In this document: positions 24,724 to 33,002 of the stretch, one piece after another
Position numbering within the stretch: position 1 is the first letter of the stretch
How the letters are laid out: each line of letters begins with the position of its first letter
Origin: Candidatus Desulfobacula maris
GTDB lineage: Bacteria; Desulfobacterota; Desulfobacteria; Desulfobacterales; Desulfobacteraceae
Length of the DNA stretch: 35,654 bases
Assembly: GCA_014383445.1 (NCBI GenBank)
Contig: JACNHV010000223.1
Coordinates: 1 to 35,654, forward strand
Reading direction: 5' to 3'
Made by a program: the position numbers and the translations under genes
Notes under the pieces: generated by a model
What the model saw: the letters and a program-made list of their open reading frames with translations, nothing else
What the model was told of the DNA's origin: nothing
Databases searched by the model: none

Positions 24724-24796
24724 TGGCGGAGAGTCCGGGAGTCGCACCCGGCTGCATGGATTTAGAGTCCATGTGATCCCATCCGATCCACCCTCC
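24724..24796 (-). tRNA. pylT: tRNA-Pyl, anticodon CUA
   Basis: Read on the minus strand (5' end at 24796): a 7-bp acceptor stem (GGAGGGT with ACTCTCC), one base before the D stem, a 4-bp D stem (GATC with GATC) and a short D loop. The anticodon stem has 6 bp (CATGGA with TCCATG) with loop CTCTAAA and anticodon CTA. A 3-nt variable loop CAG, T stem CCGGG/CCCGG, discriminator G and encoded CCA complete it. The one-base junction, 6-bp anticodon stem and 3-nt variable loop are the hallmarks of tRNA-Pyl, and the layout matches the Desulfitobacterium tRNA as I recall it. 73 nt in all. Confidence 0.97.
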
Positions 24797-25175
24797 GCAA
24801 TATATAAAGGGATAAGGGATAAGGCTATAGCGCTCATCAAAACTGAGACACCCATGCTCAGATAAATTCAGACACCATGATATTCATGTTTTCGAGATTG
24901 CCATGATGCCTTATCGCATCATATGCAGTTATTCAATTTAAAAAATAACATTCTTTGTCCTTGATTCGATTATGATCGCCCGAAGGTCACACGTAAAAAA
25001 GGTTAGGGATAAAAGGGCTCAAATGCTCAAGCCTTTGCTTGACAAATTCATCCAGAAGGAAATACCGTCTGTTGTTACATGGTCGCTACTGCCCCCTTAT
25101 TGTGCTAATTAAAAGTCAGCAGTTATAATTTTATTATCCAATGGATAGCCTTAATAAAATAAAAACATGAGTGTA
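24797..25175. other. Intergenic region between pylT and the DUF2284 gene; holds a histidine-kinase fragment
   Basis: No gene found. Near pylT there is a short tandem GGGATAA (24809-24822). At 24842-24874 two similar octamers, GAGACACC and CAGACACC, lie in one orientation and could be an old transposon end, but nothing else supports that. At 25011-25060 lies the exact 50-bp copy from the kinase gene. It should also contain the pylT promoter, though I could not assign one. Confidence 0.55.
25011..25060. repeat. 50-bp direct repeat, intergenic copy
   Basis: Identical to 21018-21067, same orientation. Here it is non-coding and cut off from the rest of the kinase gene. The two copies bracket most of the kinase N-terminal part, pylB, pylSn and pylT, a span of about 4 kb. 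Confidence 0.95.
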
Positions 25176-25820
25176 TCAATCCAGCAAAATAATGGAATAA
25201 TACTTGAATGTTTCATTTAATTCCATGGCAACCCGGGTACGAATATCAAGATTTTTCAAGGTTCCAAAAAGATCTATGCAAAAAGATTCCACGGTAGGCC
25301 TTTTTTCCATGGGAAATCTGCAGGCCTCTGGATAGGCACATTTTTTACAAAGGGAACAGGCACCGCTGACAAGGCTTATGGCTTTATCATATCCTTTAAG
25401 AAACAGCAGTCTTTCAAGACTGACAATTCCTTTCCAGTACTTGACCTGATCTGTCCTGTTCCGGTTGCTGTCCTTGTAAAAATCATTTCGGTTCTGGTTG
25501 CCCACAAGCAGCAGGGCCGTTGAGTATTCACTCAAAATGGTGCGGGCTTCATAAAGATCCGGCGTTGCAGGGGGACAGGACCAGTTGGCCTTGTACTGGG
25601 AACAGCCGTACCGGCATTTTAAATTGACCCACTGGGCCGTGACAATATCGTTAATACTGAAGGGCAGGATGGACTCAAGACCATATTGACGGCCTTTTTC
25701 ATGCAGCAGATCAAGGGTTTCTTTGGATATGCCGATATGAGAACGAAAGGTTACAGGCTCTTTTAATTCAGGCTGTTCCAGGCAGACAAACGGTTTTAAG
25801 GTTACAGCAGTATTCCCCAT
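25176..25820 (-). CDS. DUF2284 cysteine-rich, predicted metal-binding protein (second copy)
   Basis: 214 residues, last gene of the minus-strand corrinoid operon. Cysteine groups: LKCRYGCSQYKANWSCPP near residue 75 and CSLCKKCAYPEACRFP near 160, followed by VESFCIDL. The order and spacing match the DUF2284 protein at 11816 with a longer N-terminus. AAGGAAAA lies upstream of ATG 25820. Function is unknown; recurrence beside corrinoid activators suggests a link to redox maturation of corrinoid systems. Confidence 0.75.
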   Translation of the reverse strand: MGNTAVTLKPFVCLEQPELKEPVTFRSHIGISKETLDLLHEKGRQYGLESILPFSINDIVTAQWVNLKCRYGCSQYKANWSCPPATPDLYEARTILSEYSTALLLVGNQNRNDFYKDSNRNRTDQVKYWKGIVSLERLLFLKGYDKAISLVSGACSLCKKCAYPEACRFPMEKRPTVESFCIDLFGTLKNLDIRTRVAMELNETFKYYSIILLD

Positions 25821-25858
25821 GCATTTTCCTTATGATTTCATGTCAAGAGCCACAGAAA

Positions 25859-25887
25859 CAGGGCAGGCCGGTTAATCGCCTGCCCTG
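25859..25887 (-). terminator. Hairpin between the activator and DUF2284 genes
   Basis: CAGGGCAGGC and GCCTGCCCTG form a perfect 10-bp stem with a 9-nt loop. On the minus strand it is followed by TTTCTG. It may partly terminate transcription after the activator gene, lowering DUF2284 expression. Confidence 0.55.
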
Positions 25888-25932
25888 ATCAGCAGCAGTG
25901 AAAAGCCAATTCATTGACTTTTTTTGATCGGG

Positions 25933-28023
25933 TTATTCCGGTTTTACCGGTCCTTTGGGACCCTGGTTCAACACATGATCCGGTACAATACCTTCAAGAT
26001 GAGGGAATTTATCGGTCATGTGAGGCATCTGCATGGCTTCCATAAATTCCTTTTCAAAGGTGGGTTCAACCGTGAGTTCAAGGTATTGAACGTTTCGGGC
26101 ACACCAATTGGCTTCATCGCGTTTTTTCTTATTCAGGAGTGCTGCCCGGCAGCCGTCACCGGCTGCGTTGCCTATTCCATGGATATTTTCGATCTCGCAA
26201 TCCGGAAACAGTCCCATGACCAGTGCTTTTTCCCTGTCCACATGGGTACCGAAAGCACCGGCAATTTTTACGGTGTCCACTTTTTCAATGCCCATGCGTT
26301 TCATCATCAGCTTGCAGCCGGCATATAATGCTCCTTTTGCAAGTTGAATCTGCCGGACATCTTTCTGGGTGATCACGATATCTTTGCCAATGGAAGAATC
26401 TTCTTTCCATGCCAGAACAAATTCAGGCTGGCCCGTATCGGCATTTTTTCTAAAGCGGGGATTATCTTGTAAGAATTTTTTATTGAAAACCCCGGTTTTG
26501 GTAATAACGCTTGCGCGGTAAAGTTCTGCCAGAACATCCAGGATACCGGACCCGCATATCCCTTTAACCTTCATGTCTTCAGGCTTGGAAAATTTGCGGG
26601 ATTTGTCATGGCCGATCACCCGGTAGTCCACTTCCTGGGTTTCCGGATCAATTTCAATACGTTCAATGGCTCCGGGAGCCGCCCGCATGCCAAAGGCAAG
26701 CTGGGCACCTTCCATGGCAGGTCCTGTGGCACAGGAGGATGAATACAACTTATGCCGGTTACCCAGGATCAACTCGCCATTGGTCCCGATATCAATAAGC
26801 AATTGGATCTCATCGCTTTTGTAGGGTTCTTCAGCCAGCAGCACACCCACATTGTCTCCGCCCACAAAGCCTGCTTCATTGGGCATGACAAAAACATAGG
26901 AGGAAGGATTGATATCAATGCAAAGATCCCTGGCCTTGATATCCAGGCTGTGATGAATCACGGGCGGGAAGGGCGCAAGGCCGACGGGTTCCGGATCAAG
27001 CCCCAGAAGGATATGGTGCATGGCTGTGTTGAATCCCATGGTGACATCTTCAATATCTTCTTTTTTGATCCTTAAGTATTCAACCCCTTCTTCGATGATC
27101 TCCCGGTATTCATCCGGGCCGTCCTCCCCTTTTTTCTTTTTGATTTTTTTCTTTTTGGGATGGGTGAGGCTGATGGCTTTATCAATCAGGGAGTTGATCC
27201 CTTCAATGATGTCATCGCTCATCCGCTTCAGACCACCGGGTGTTGTCATGTGAAAGGTGATCCGGGCCATGACGTCTTCACCATATTTACACTGGGGATT
27301 CATTAAAGAAGAGGTCCCGATAACCTCCATGGTTGTCAGATCGCACAGATAACCTGCACAGGTCGTGGTGCCAACGTCAATGGCAATGCCATAGGCACGT
27401 TTCACCACACCCGGCTGGATGCGGATGACTTCCTTATCGTCCCACACACTGACGGTCACCACCCATTTTTCGGCCCGCAGAGCGCCGGGAAGTGTTCTCA
27501 GGGTGACAATATCAATGGAGAGTCCCATCAGGCCATATTCTCTTGCAAGGCCATTGCACAGACGCTCCCAGTCCCCGGTTTTGTCATGAAAATCCGGTTG
27601 TTTCAGCTCAACGGTATACAGTCTGATGGTGGGATTAAAATCAATATGGATATCCCGGGCATCCTTGGAAACCACCTGCTTGCCGGCACGGGACTCTTCA
27701 GGAACAAACACCAGGATATCATCCTGTATTTTGGCCACACAACCTAAGCGGAATCCTTTTTCCCGGTTTTCAGGGTTGATGAATTTTGCCTCAACATCCT
27801 CTTGCCAGGCAGATACATGATCCATGGAAGACTGGATATTATATTTTTCAAAATGGCCTTCTTCAATACGGACAATACATTTTCCACATACTCTTGTTTC
27901 ACCGCAAAGCGCTTCGATATCCACACCCAGAAGTCTTGAGGCCTCTATGATGTTGCACCCTTTCGGAACTTCGCCACGGCGGCCCGAGGGTTGAAATATC
28001 ACATTTACTGTTTCTTGTGCCAT
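25933..28023 (-). CDS. Reductive activator of corrinoid enzymes (2Fe-2S ferredoxin domain plus ASKHA domain, DUF4445 type)
   Basis: 696 residues. An N-terminal 2Fe-2S ferredoxin domain has C40, C46 and C49 in CGETRVCGKC and C95 in LGCVAK. A linker region follows, then an ASKHA ATPase domain starting about residue 210 (AIDVGTTTCAGYL; later LIDIGTNGEL and ICGSGILDVL). A lysine-rich insert (KKKKIKKKK) lies near residue 298. It uses electrons and ATP to bring the corrinoid from Co(II) to Co(I). This is the O-demethylase and CoFeSP activator type, unlike the 2x4Fe-4S RamA at 7775. Starts 20 nt after the corrinoid protein gene; AAAGGAG lies upstream of ATG 28023. Confidence 0.9.
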   Translation of the reverse strand: MAQETVNVIFQPSGRRGEVPKGCNIIEASRLLGVDIEALCGETRVCGKCIVRIEEGHFEKYNIQSSMDHVSAWQEDVEAKFINPENREKGFRLGCVAKIQDDILVFVPEESRAGKQVVSKDARDIHIDFNPTIRLYTVELKQPDFHDKTGDWERLCNGLAREYGLMGLSIDIVTLRTLPGALRAEKWVVTVSVWDDKEVIRIQPGVVKRAYGIAIDVGTTTCAGYLCDLTTMEVIGTSSLMNPQCKYGEDVMARITFHMTTPGGLKRMSDDIIEGINSLIDKAISLTHPKKKKIKKKKGEDGPDEYREIIEEGVEYLRIKKEDIEDVTMGFNTAMHHILLGLDPEPVGLAPFPPVIHHSLDIKARDLCIDINPSSYVFVMPNEAGFVGGDNVGVLLAEEPYKSDEIQLLIDIGTNGELILGNRHKLYSSSCATGPAMEGAQLAFGMRAAPGAIERIEIDPETQEVDYRVIGHDKSRKFSKPEDMKVKGICGSGILDVLAELYRASVITKTGVFNKKFLQDNPRFRKNADTGQPEFVLAWKEDSSIGKDIVITQKDVRQIQLAKGALYAGCKLMMKRMGIEKVDTVKIAGAFGTHVDREKALVMGLFPDCEIENIHGIGNAAGDGCRAALLNKKKRDEANWCARNVQYLELTVEPTFEKEFMEAMQMPHMTDKFPHLEGIVPDHVLNQGPKGPVKPE

Positions 28024-28043
28024 TTATTTTTAAGCTCCTTTGA

Positions 28044-28715
28044 TTACTTGATCTCGCCTTTCTGGTATTCTCTCAGCCGTCCGATCATTTTAATGCCTTC
28101 AGATACGGCATTACCCGCAGACTCGGCATAGCCGTCCGCACCAAACAGGTTGGCAACGTCACGGGTTACAGGAGCGCCACCCAGCATGATCAGGCAGTCT
28201 GGATTTTTTTCCTTGACCATGGCAATAACTTTTTTCATGCCCATCATGGTGGTGGTCATCATGGCAGACATGGCCAGAACATCTGATTTGACATCCAGCT
28301 GTTTTTCAACAAAGGTTTCCAGGGGCACATCCCGGCCAAGGTCATGGACATCCCAACCGGCTACGTCAAACATCATCTTGACAAGGTTTTTACCGATATC
28401 ATGGACATCACCCTGGATGGAGCCAATGACAACGGATGCCTTGGGTATATCCGCATCCAGTTTAATATGGGGACGCAGGATATCAAGTCCTTTATAAAGG
28501 GCATCTGCGCACATCAGTACTTCAGGAACAAAATATTCGTTGGTATCAAACAATACGCCGACTCTTTCCATGCCTGCGGCCAGGCCATCCAGAACAGCGA
28601 CCATGGGGTCCATGCCCGCATCCAGTGCTTCCTGGGCTGCATCAGCACAATCATCTTCTTCATACTCAACAACGGCTTCGATTAATTTTGCCAGAATTTC
28701 TTCATGTGTAGACAT
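28044..28715 (-). CDS. Methyltransferase corrinoid protein (second system)
   Basis: 223 residues, with a helical cap domain (1-90) and a B12-binding domain (94-215). GDVHDIGKN places the lower-ligand histidine at residue 105, the same position as in the protein at 9674. MSAMMTTTM and IMLGGAPVT are the matching cofactor-contact segments. AAGGAGAT lies upstream of ATG 28715. It lies between the UroD-family methyltransferase and the activator, so it should carry methyl groups between that enzyme and the MtrH-like protein. Confidence 0.9.
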   Translation of the reverse strand: MSTHEEILAKLIEAVVEYEEDDCADAAQEALDAGMDPMVAVLDGLAAGMERVGVLFDTNEYFVPEVLMCADALYKGLDILRPHIKLDADIPKASVVIGSIQGDVHDIGKNLVKMMFDVAGWDVHDLGRDVPLETFVEKQLDVKSDVLAMSAMMTTTMMGMKKVIAMVKEKNPDCLIMLGGAPVTRDVANLFGADGYAESAGNAVSEGIKMIGRLREYQKGEIK

Positions 28716-28732
28716 TTTTTATCTCCTTATAT

Positions 28733-29782
28733 TTAAATTCTTCCCACTGCGGGTGAAGGGTTTTTGCCATATTTGCGGACGGTTTTGACATAGGTTTCCA
28801 TGTTTTCCTGTCTGATATCAGGCCAGATGTCACATCCCGGCCACACGGCATCCTGGCCATCATCAATGCATTTTTTAATGGCTGCTTCCACCTCGCCCAT
28901 ATCTTCAAGCTGGGTCAGGGTTTTATACGGGTCAAAATTTCCAAATATGAGAACATCATTGCCCAGTTTTTTACGGGTTTCAGCCGCATTGTTTTTCTGA
29001 TCCACGGACAATGCATCAGCACCGCATTCATGCATCATCTCAATAATCATGTCTGTTGAACCGCAGATATGGTTTACAGAGGGCACACGGGTGATGGAGT
29101 CAAACACTTTTTTTAAATTGGGCCCGATCAGGGTTTTCCACATGCGGGGGGATAAAAGATCCGTCCCGGAACCCATCTCCCGGACAGAGATAAAATCCAC
29201 ACCCAGGTCCTGATAATGCTTGCACATATCAATGGTCACCTTTGTGACCTGCTCCAGAAATGCTTCTGTCTTATCTTTATTCTTTTTAAGCCCTTTCAGG
29301 AGAATATCCAGTTCCATGATCTGGCCGGCAAGTGTAAACGGTCCTAATACCCATGCGCCCACAGCCAGATCCGGTGCCTTTTCTTTTATGATTTTAAAGG
29401 CTTCGTCAACCATGGGAAGACGTCCCTGGCTCATGTAATTTTCCGGGATATCAATCTCATCCAGGTTTTTCCATTTGTTTGGAACAGTGGGGTAGATAAT
29501 GCCGTCTGCCTTTTCATAAAGAGAAATGCCGCGGCCCATGGCTTCTGCAACCGTTGCCATGTCATAGGGGATAACAACGCCATCCATATTGAACAGTCTT
29601 GCCGATGTGATGGCAGATTCAGCCATGAGTGCTGCGTCCGTGTGGATTTTGGCAAACCGGGTTCCCATTTTTTCAATGGCCTGGACCACCACGGCTCCCT
29701 GACCGCTGAAACAGGGCATTGTGTCAATGGGTTCACGTTTGAACAGCTTTTGGACTCTTTGTTTTCCGGTAAGTTCTGACAT
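28733..29782 (-). CDS. UroD-family corrinoid methyltransferase (second system)
   Basis: 349 residues from ATG 29782 (GAGAGGAAAA just upstream; the in-frame TTG 15 nt earlier is rejected). Same fold family as the protein at 6654, with zinc-type residues H238 and C240 in NHICGSTD and C317 in PGCDIWP. In three-component demethylases a protein of this family can be the substrate-specific methyltransferase, as in some aryl-methyl-ether systems. Since no MttB-like protein is in this operon and an MtrH-like acceptor subunit is, that role fits better here than a coenzyme M methyltransferase. Substrate unknown. Confidence 0.82.
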   Translation of the reverse strand: MSELTGKQRVQKLFKREPIDTMPCFSGQGAVVVQAIEKMGTRFAKIHTDAALMAESAITSARLFNMDGVVIPYDMATVAEAMGRGISLYEKADGIIYPTVPNKWKNLDEIDIPENYMSQGRLPMVDEAFKIIKEKAPDLAVGAWVLGPFTLAGQIMELDILLKGLKKNKDKTEAFLEQVTKVTIDMCKHYQDLGVDFISVREMGSGTDLLSPRMWKTLIGPNLKKVFDSITRVPSVNHICGSTDMIIEMMHECGADALSVDQKNNAAETRKKLGNDVLIFGNFDPYKTLTQLEDMGEVEAAIKKCIDDGQDAVWPGCDIWPDIRQENMETYVKTVRKYGKNPSPAVGRI

Positions 29783-29830
29783 AAATTTTCCTCTCAATTA
29801 TTCTGTTATATATTAAGCGTAATCTTCTGG

Positions 29831-30793
29831 TTATTTTTTCGATGATTCAATATTTTTAATGTTCTCCACAAAATCGGGAAATAATTTGAAAAGCGGATGG
29901 TTTGAATCTTTGGGCAGACGGCCGGTCTCACTGAAAACGGCCGTTGCCTGGAAGGCATTGGACATGGCAATGGCCGGCATGATTCTTTCGGCTCCCACCA
30001 TGGGACCTGAAAAAATAATATCATGGTTCATGAACGCCGCCAGAGATTCAAGGGCTGCATCTGCTGCTGCCCATCCTTTAAATCCCCATTTTTCACGCGC
30101 TTCCTTCCACATATAAGAGCCATTGGAAGGCGCAGAACCCGTGGGCAGACCCCATTTTTCTTTTATCATTCGGTTGGCAATGCCGCAAAGGGCCGTGGCA
30201 GGACCGTTCATAACAGAAGTATCTACAAAGACATTTTCAAATTTGGCTCCATTTTTTTCAATGGCATCCAAGAGTTTCTGGGTCCCTGTGATTCTGCCTG
30301 TGGGCATCTGATCATCCTGGTCAAAGGCCACCAGAAGAACATTTTTAACACCGATTTTGACCATTTCAGTGATTTCCGTGTCAAGATCCTGCTCCCATAC
30401 CGTAATGCTGTTATAGAACATCCGGTCAAGAAGTCCTTTTTCCGCGCAATAGGCGGCTGCTTCCAGTTTGGGTTTTAAAGTCCAGGCATCAATACAGAAC
30501 GGCATATCCGTGTTAGCCACCACAAAATCGATAAAGGTCTTGAATTCAGCACCCGTATTGGCAACAATATCCGCCATTCCCGGAATCCCTGTTTCCTCGG
30601 TCAGCCGGTCCTGGGTTTTTAAAAGGCCTGCAGCTTTTTTCTCATCAAAACCGTCTTTCCGTTTTCCGGGAAAGATTTTATCTCCCTTTTGAAATATTGA
30701 GTTACAGACAACAGTAGCGTAATCTCCTGGCTGCCCGCCGAATTTTACGCCACCAATTTCACATACTTTTTGCTCTTTTTGAAACTGAAACAT
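29831..30793 (-). CDS. MtrH-family methylcorrinoid:tetrahydrofolate methyltransferase
   Basis: 320 residues. Homologue of the H subunit of tetrahydromethanopterin S-methyltransferase; bacterial members (MtgA, MtvA type) move the methyl group from the corrinoid protein to tetrahydrofolate. Typical segments are VCEIGGVKFGGQPGDYATVV at the N-terminus, PFCIDAW, NSITVWEQD and VNLLVAFDQDD-like VLLVAFDQDD. ATG 30793 follows GCAGGAGGAAAG, an excellent ribosome site, so the longer in-frame start at 30841 is rejected. It links the minus-strand demethylase to the Wood-Ljungdahl pathway, and may also serve the methylamine system, which has no MtrH homologue of its own in the window. Confidence 0.87.
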   Translation of the reverse strand: MFQFQKEQKVCEIGGVKFGGQPGDYATVVCNSIFQKGDKIFPGKRKDGFDEKKAAGLLKTQDRLTEETGIPGMADIVANTGAEFKTFIDFVVANTDMPFCIDAWTLKPKLEAAAYCAEKGLLDRMFYNSITVWEQDLDTEITEMVKIGVKNVLLVAFDQDDQMPTGRITGTQKLLDAIEKNGAKFENVFVDTSVMNGPATALCGIANRMIKEKWGLPTGSAPSNGSYMWKEAREKWGFKGWAAADAALESLAAFMNHDIIFSGPMVGAERIMPAIAMSNAFQATAVFSETGRLPKDSNHPLFKLFPDFVENIKNIESSKK

Positions 30794-31118
30794 CTTTCCT
30801 CCTGCATTGAATAATATGTTAATATTTCTTGTCATTCTCAAAGTTTAAAGATTAATAGAATTTATAGACCATATCAAAAGGAAGCAAGATGTGTAAATCG
30901 TCCAGAAGATGATTTTTAGATAAAAAAAGTTTTTTTTGTCGGCTGTGATTATCAAGGGGATTGATGTTTTTCAAGACCGGGGCCGTTCAATGAAAAGCGC
31001 TGATGGGCAGGGGTTTTATATCTTTGTTGATTCGTCCTTCAGACCCGGAAATCAGGCATGTGTGTTTACACTCGACATAATCTATAGTCCAAAGGACGAG
31101 TTAAGGCAGCCACCAGGC
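30794..31118. other. Intergenic region between the aldehyde dehydrogenase and MtrH-like genes
   Basis: 325 nt without a supported gene. The plus-strand open frame across it continues antisense through the dehydrogenase gene and is taken as a shadow. The gap is long for an operon interior, so a promoter for the MtrH-like gene and the genes after it probably lies here; no clear -24/-12 or -35/-10 pair was found. Confidence 0.45.
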
Positions 31119-32546
31119 TCAGATGGAAAAGCCCCCCAGTTTTGTTTCAAGGTATTCGTTGATACCTTCTTTGGAACCTTCCCGGCCCATACCGCTATCT
31201 TTCATTCCGCCAAAAGGTGCAGCAGCAGAAGTGGGATTGATATCATTGATTCCGATGATGCCGAATTTGAGACGTTCAAAAGCGCTCATTGCCCGGGACG
31301 TGCTTTTGGTGTACACATAGGCGGCAAGTCCGTAAACCGTGTCATTTGCCATTTCAATGACATCATCATCCGGATCATAGGCAATGATGGGCGCCACGGG
31401 GCCAAAGGTTTCTTCCCGATAGATCCGCATTTCCTTTGTCACATGGGTGAGCACGGTGGGGGCATAAAAATACCCTTTTTCAAGGGGGCCTTCAGTAAGC
31501 CTTTTTCCGCCGGTGATGAGGTGTGCGCCTTTTTCCAGGGCATCTTTGACCTGGTTTTCAACTTTTGAAACGGCATCCGGTCCGACAAGGGGGCCGATCC
31601 TGACATCCTTGTCCATCCCATTGCCGGGTTTCATGGCGTTGACACGAAGGGTGAACTCTTTTGTAAATGCATCCACCATGTGACGGGGGACAAAAATTCT
31701 GTTGGGGCTGATACAGGCCTGGCCCGTATTTAAAAATTTTACCAGGACTGCTCCCTTGGCCGCATGGACAGGATCAGCATCATCATACACAATAAAAGGG
31801 GCATGGCCGCCCAGTTCAAGTGAAATCCGCTTCATATGCGCTGCCGCTTCCTGTGCCAGCATTTTGCCCACCCGGGTGGAACCGGTAAAGGTCAGTTTCC
31901 GGATGATGGGGTTGGATACAAACTGGGCGCCCACGGGTTTGGGATCAAGGGTGGTGACCAGGTTGACCACTCCAGAAGGTATTTTTGCTTCTTCAAAAAT
32001 TTTAAACATTTCCATGGCACAAAGCGGGGTTGCCTCGGCCGGTTTCAACACCACGGTACATCCGGCAGCAAGAGCAGGGGCCAGTTTTCGGGTGATCATG
32101 GATACCGGATAATTCCAGGGGGTAATGGCACCCACCACACCCACAGGCTGTTTTAAAACAATGAACCGCTGATCCGGTCTTGCAGACGGAATGGTCTGTC
32201 CGTAAACCCTTTTGGCTTCTTCAGCAAACCATAACAGAAAATCTGCACCATACTGAACTTCGTTGCGGGCTGCAGCAATGGGTTTGCCCTGTTCCCGGGT
32301 CATGATCCTGGCAAGGTCTTCTTTTTTATCCAGCATGATTTTCCAGGCCGTGTATAAATAGTGTGAGCGCTGGTAGGCTGTCAACGCTGACCAGGAGGAA
32401 AACGCCCTGTCTGCTGCTTCAATGGCAAGGGATATGTCTTTATCGCTTCCATCCGGCACCTGGGCTAAAACCTCACCCGTTGCCGGATTAAATACATCAA
32501 ATACCGCATTGTTCTGTGCGTCTCTCCATTTTCCATCAATAAACAT
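31119..32546 (-). CDS. NAD(P)-dependent aldehyde dehydrogenase (succinate-semialdehyde dehydrogenase-like)
   Basis: 475 residues, the standard length of the family. The catalytic Cys lies in NTGQACISPNR, the general-base Glu in LELGGHAPF, the NAD-binding segment is TFTGSTRVG, and the amide Asn lies in TPWNYP. AAAGAGGA lies 7 nt upstream of ATG 32546. Overall it resembles semialdehyde dehydrogenases of the GabD group, but the aldehyde cannot be deduced. Within this operon it could oxidise the aldehyde left after demethylation of a methylated substrate. Confidence 0.85.
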   Translation of the reverse strand: MFIDGKWRDAQNNAVFDVFNPATGEVLAQVPDGSDKDISLAIEAADRAFSSWSALTAYQRSHYLYTAWKIMLDKKEDLARIMTREQGKPIAAARNEVQYGADFLLWFAEEAKRVYGQTIPSARPDQRFIVLKQPVGVVGAITPWNYPVSMITRKLAPALAAGCTVVLKPAEATPLCAMEMFKIFEEAKIPSGVVNLVTTLDPKPVGAQFVSNPIIRKLTFTGSTRVGKMLAQEAAAHMKRISLELGGHAPFIVYDDADPVHAAKGAVLVKFLNTGQACISPNRIFVPRHMVDAFTKEFTLRVNAMKPGNGMDKDVRIGPLVGPDAVSKVENQVKDALEKGAHLITGGKRLTEGPLEKGYFYAPTVLTHVTKEMRIYREETFGPVAPIIAYDPDDDVIEMANDTVYGLAAYVYTKSTSRAMSAFERLKFGIIGINDINPTSAAAPFGGMKDSGMGREGSKEGINEYLETKLGGFSI

Positions 32547-32567
32547 GGCAGGTCCTCTTTCTAAATA

Positions 32568-32921
32568 TTAGTTTAACTCAGTTGAATCCTTTGTCAGCCA
32601 TGAATCCTCTCCTGAGGTGACTTTTTCCTTGAACAGGATGGCACCGATATCCAGAACGGTTGTTTCAGGCGTGCACCCATATTTTTCAGGAATAATCCGT
32701 TGCCATCGATCTGATTGGATATACGCATCCAGTTGCGTTTGTGAGTTGAAGATGTACATGGCACCCCATTCGTTTTTTTCCTCATTCACCCACCAGGTTT
32801 TGGCATACAGGGAGGTCATCTCTTTAAAATGGGGATAAGATCCCATATACAGGTCTCTCATTTTTTTCAGGCTTACCGGATCTTTGGGTCGAAACACCAC
32901 CCAGAGTGCTTTTTTTTCCAT
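32568..32921 (-). CDS. Small YdhR/monooxygenase-like dimeric alpha-beta barrel protein
   Basis: 117 residues. The layout KALWVVFRPKDP, a helix with LYMGSYPHFKEM, then AKTWWVNEEKNEWGAMYIF and TQLDAYIQSDRWQRI resembles YdhR-type and antibiotic-monooxygenase-like proteins, which form dimeric barrels. The second ATG (32921) is preferred because AAAGGAG is 8 nt upstream of it; the first ATG at 32927 is too close. Lies 21 nt before the aldehyde dehydrogenase. Function is not established; the family call is tentative. Confidence 0.55.
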   Translation of the reverse strand: MEKKALWVVFRPKDPVSLKKMRDLYMGSYPHFKEMTSLYAKTWWVNEEKNEWGAMYIFNSQTQLDAYIQSDRWQRIIPEKYGCTPETTVLDIGAILFKEKVTSGEDSWLTKDSTELN

Positions 32922-33002
32922 GATCATTGCTCCTTTTTATCTGGCGGTTTTAATCTATTGGTCTGGTCGCCGGATCAATCATTCAAATAGTCATTCAACC
33001 AA

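Noticed and set aside
24724-24796. Ordinary tRNA-Leu or a mutated amber suppressor
   Set aside because: No long variable arm, anticodon is CTA, and the compact junctions are those of tRNA-Pyl.
24842-24874. Insertion-sequence end with repeated GAGACACC/CAGACACC
   Set aside because: No transposase, no matching inverted end nearby and no target duplication seen.
30936-31568. Plus-strand ORF of 210 codons
   Set aside because: Most of it is antisense to the aldehyde dehydrogenase, which has all family motifs.
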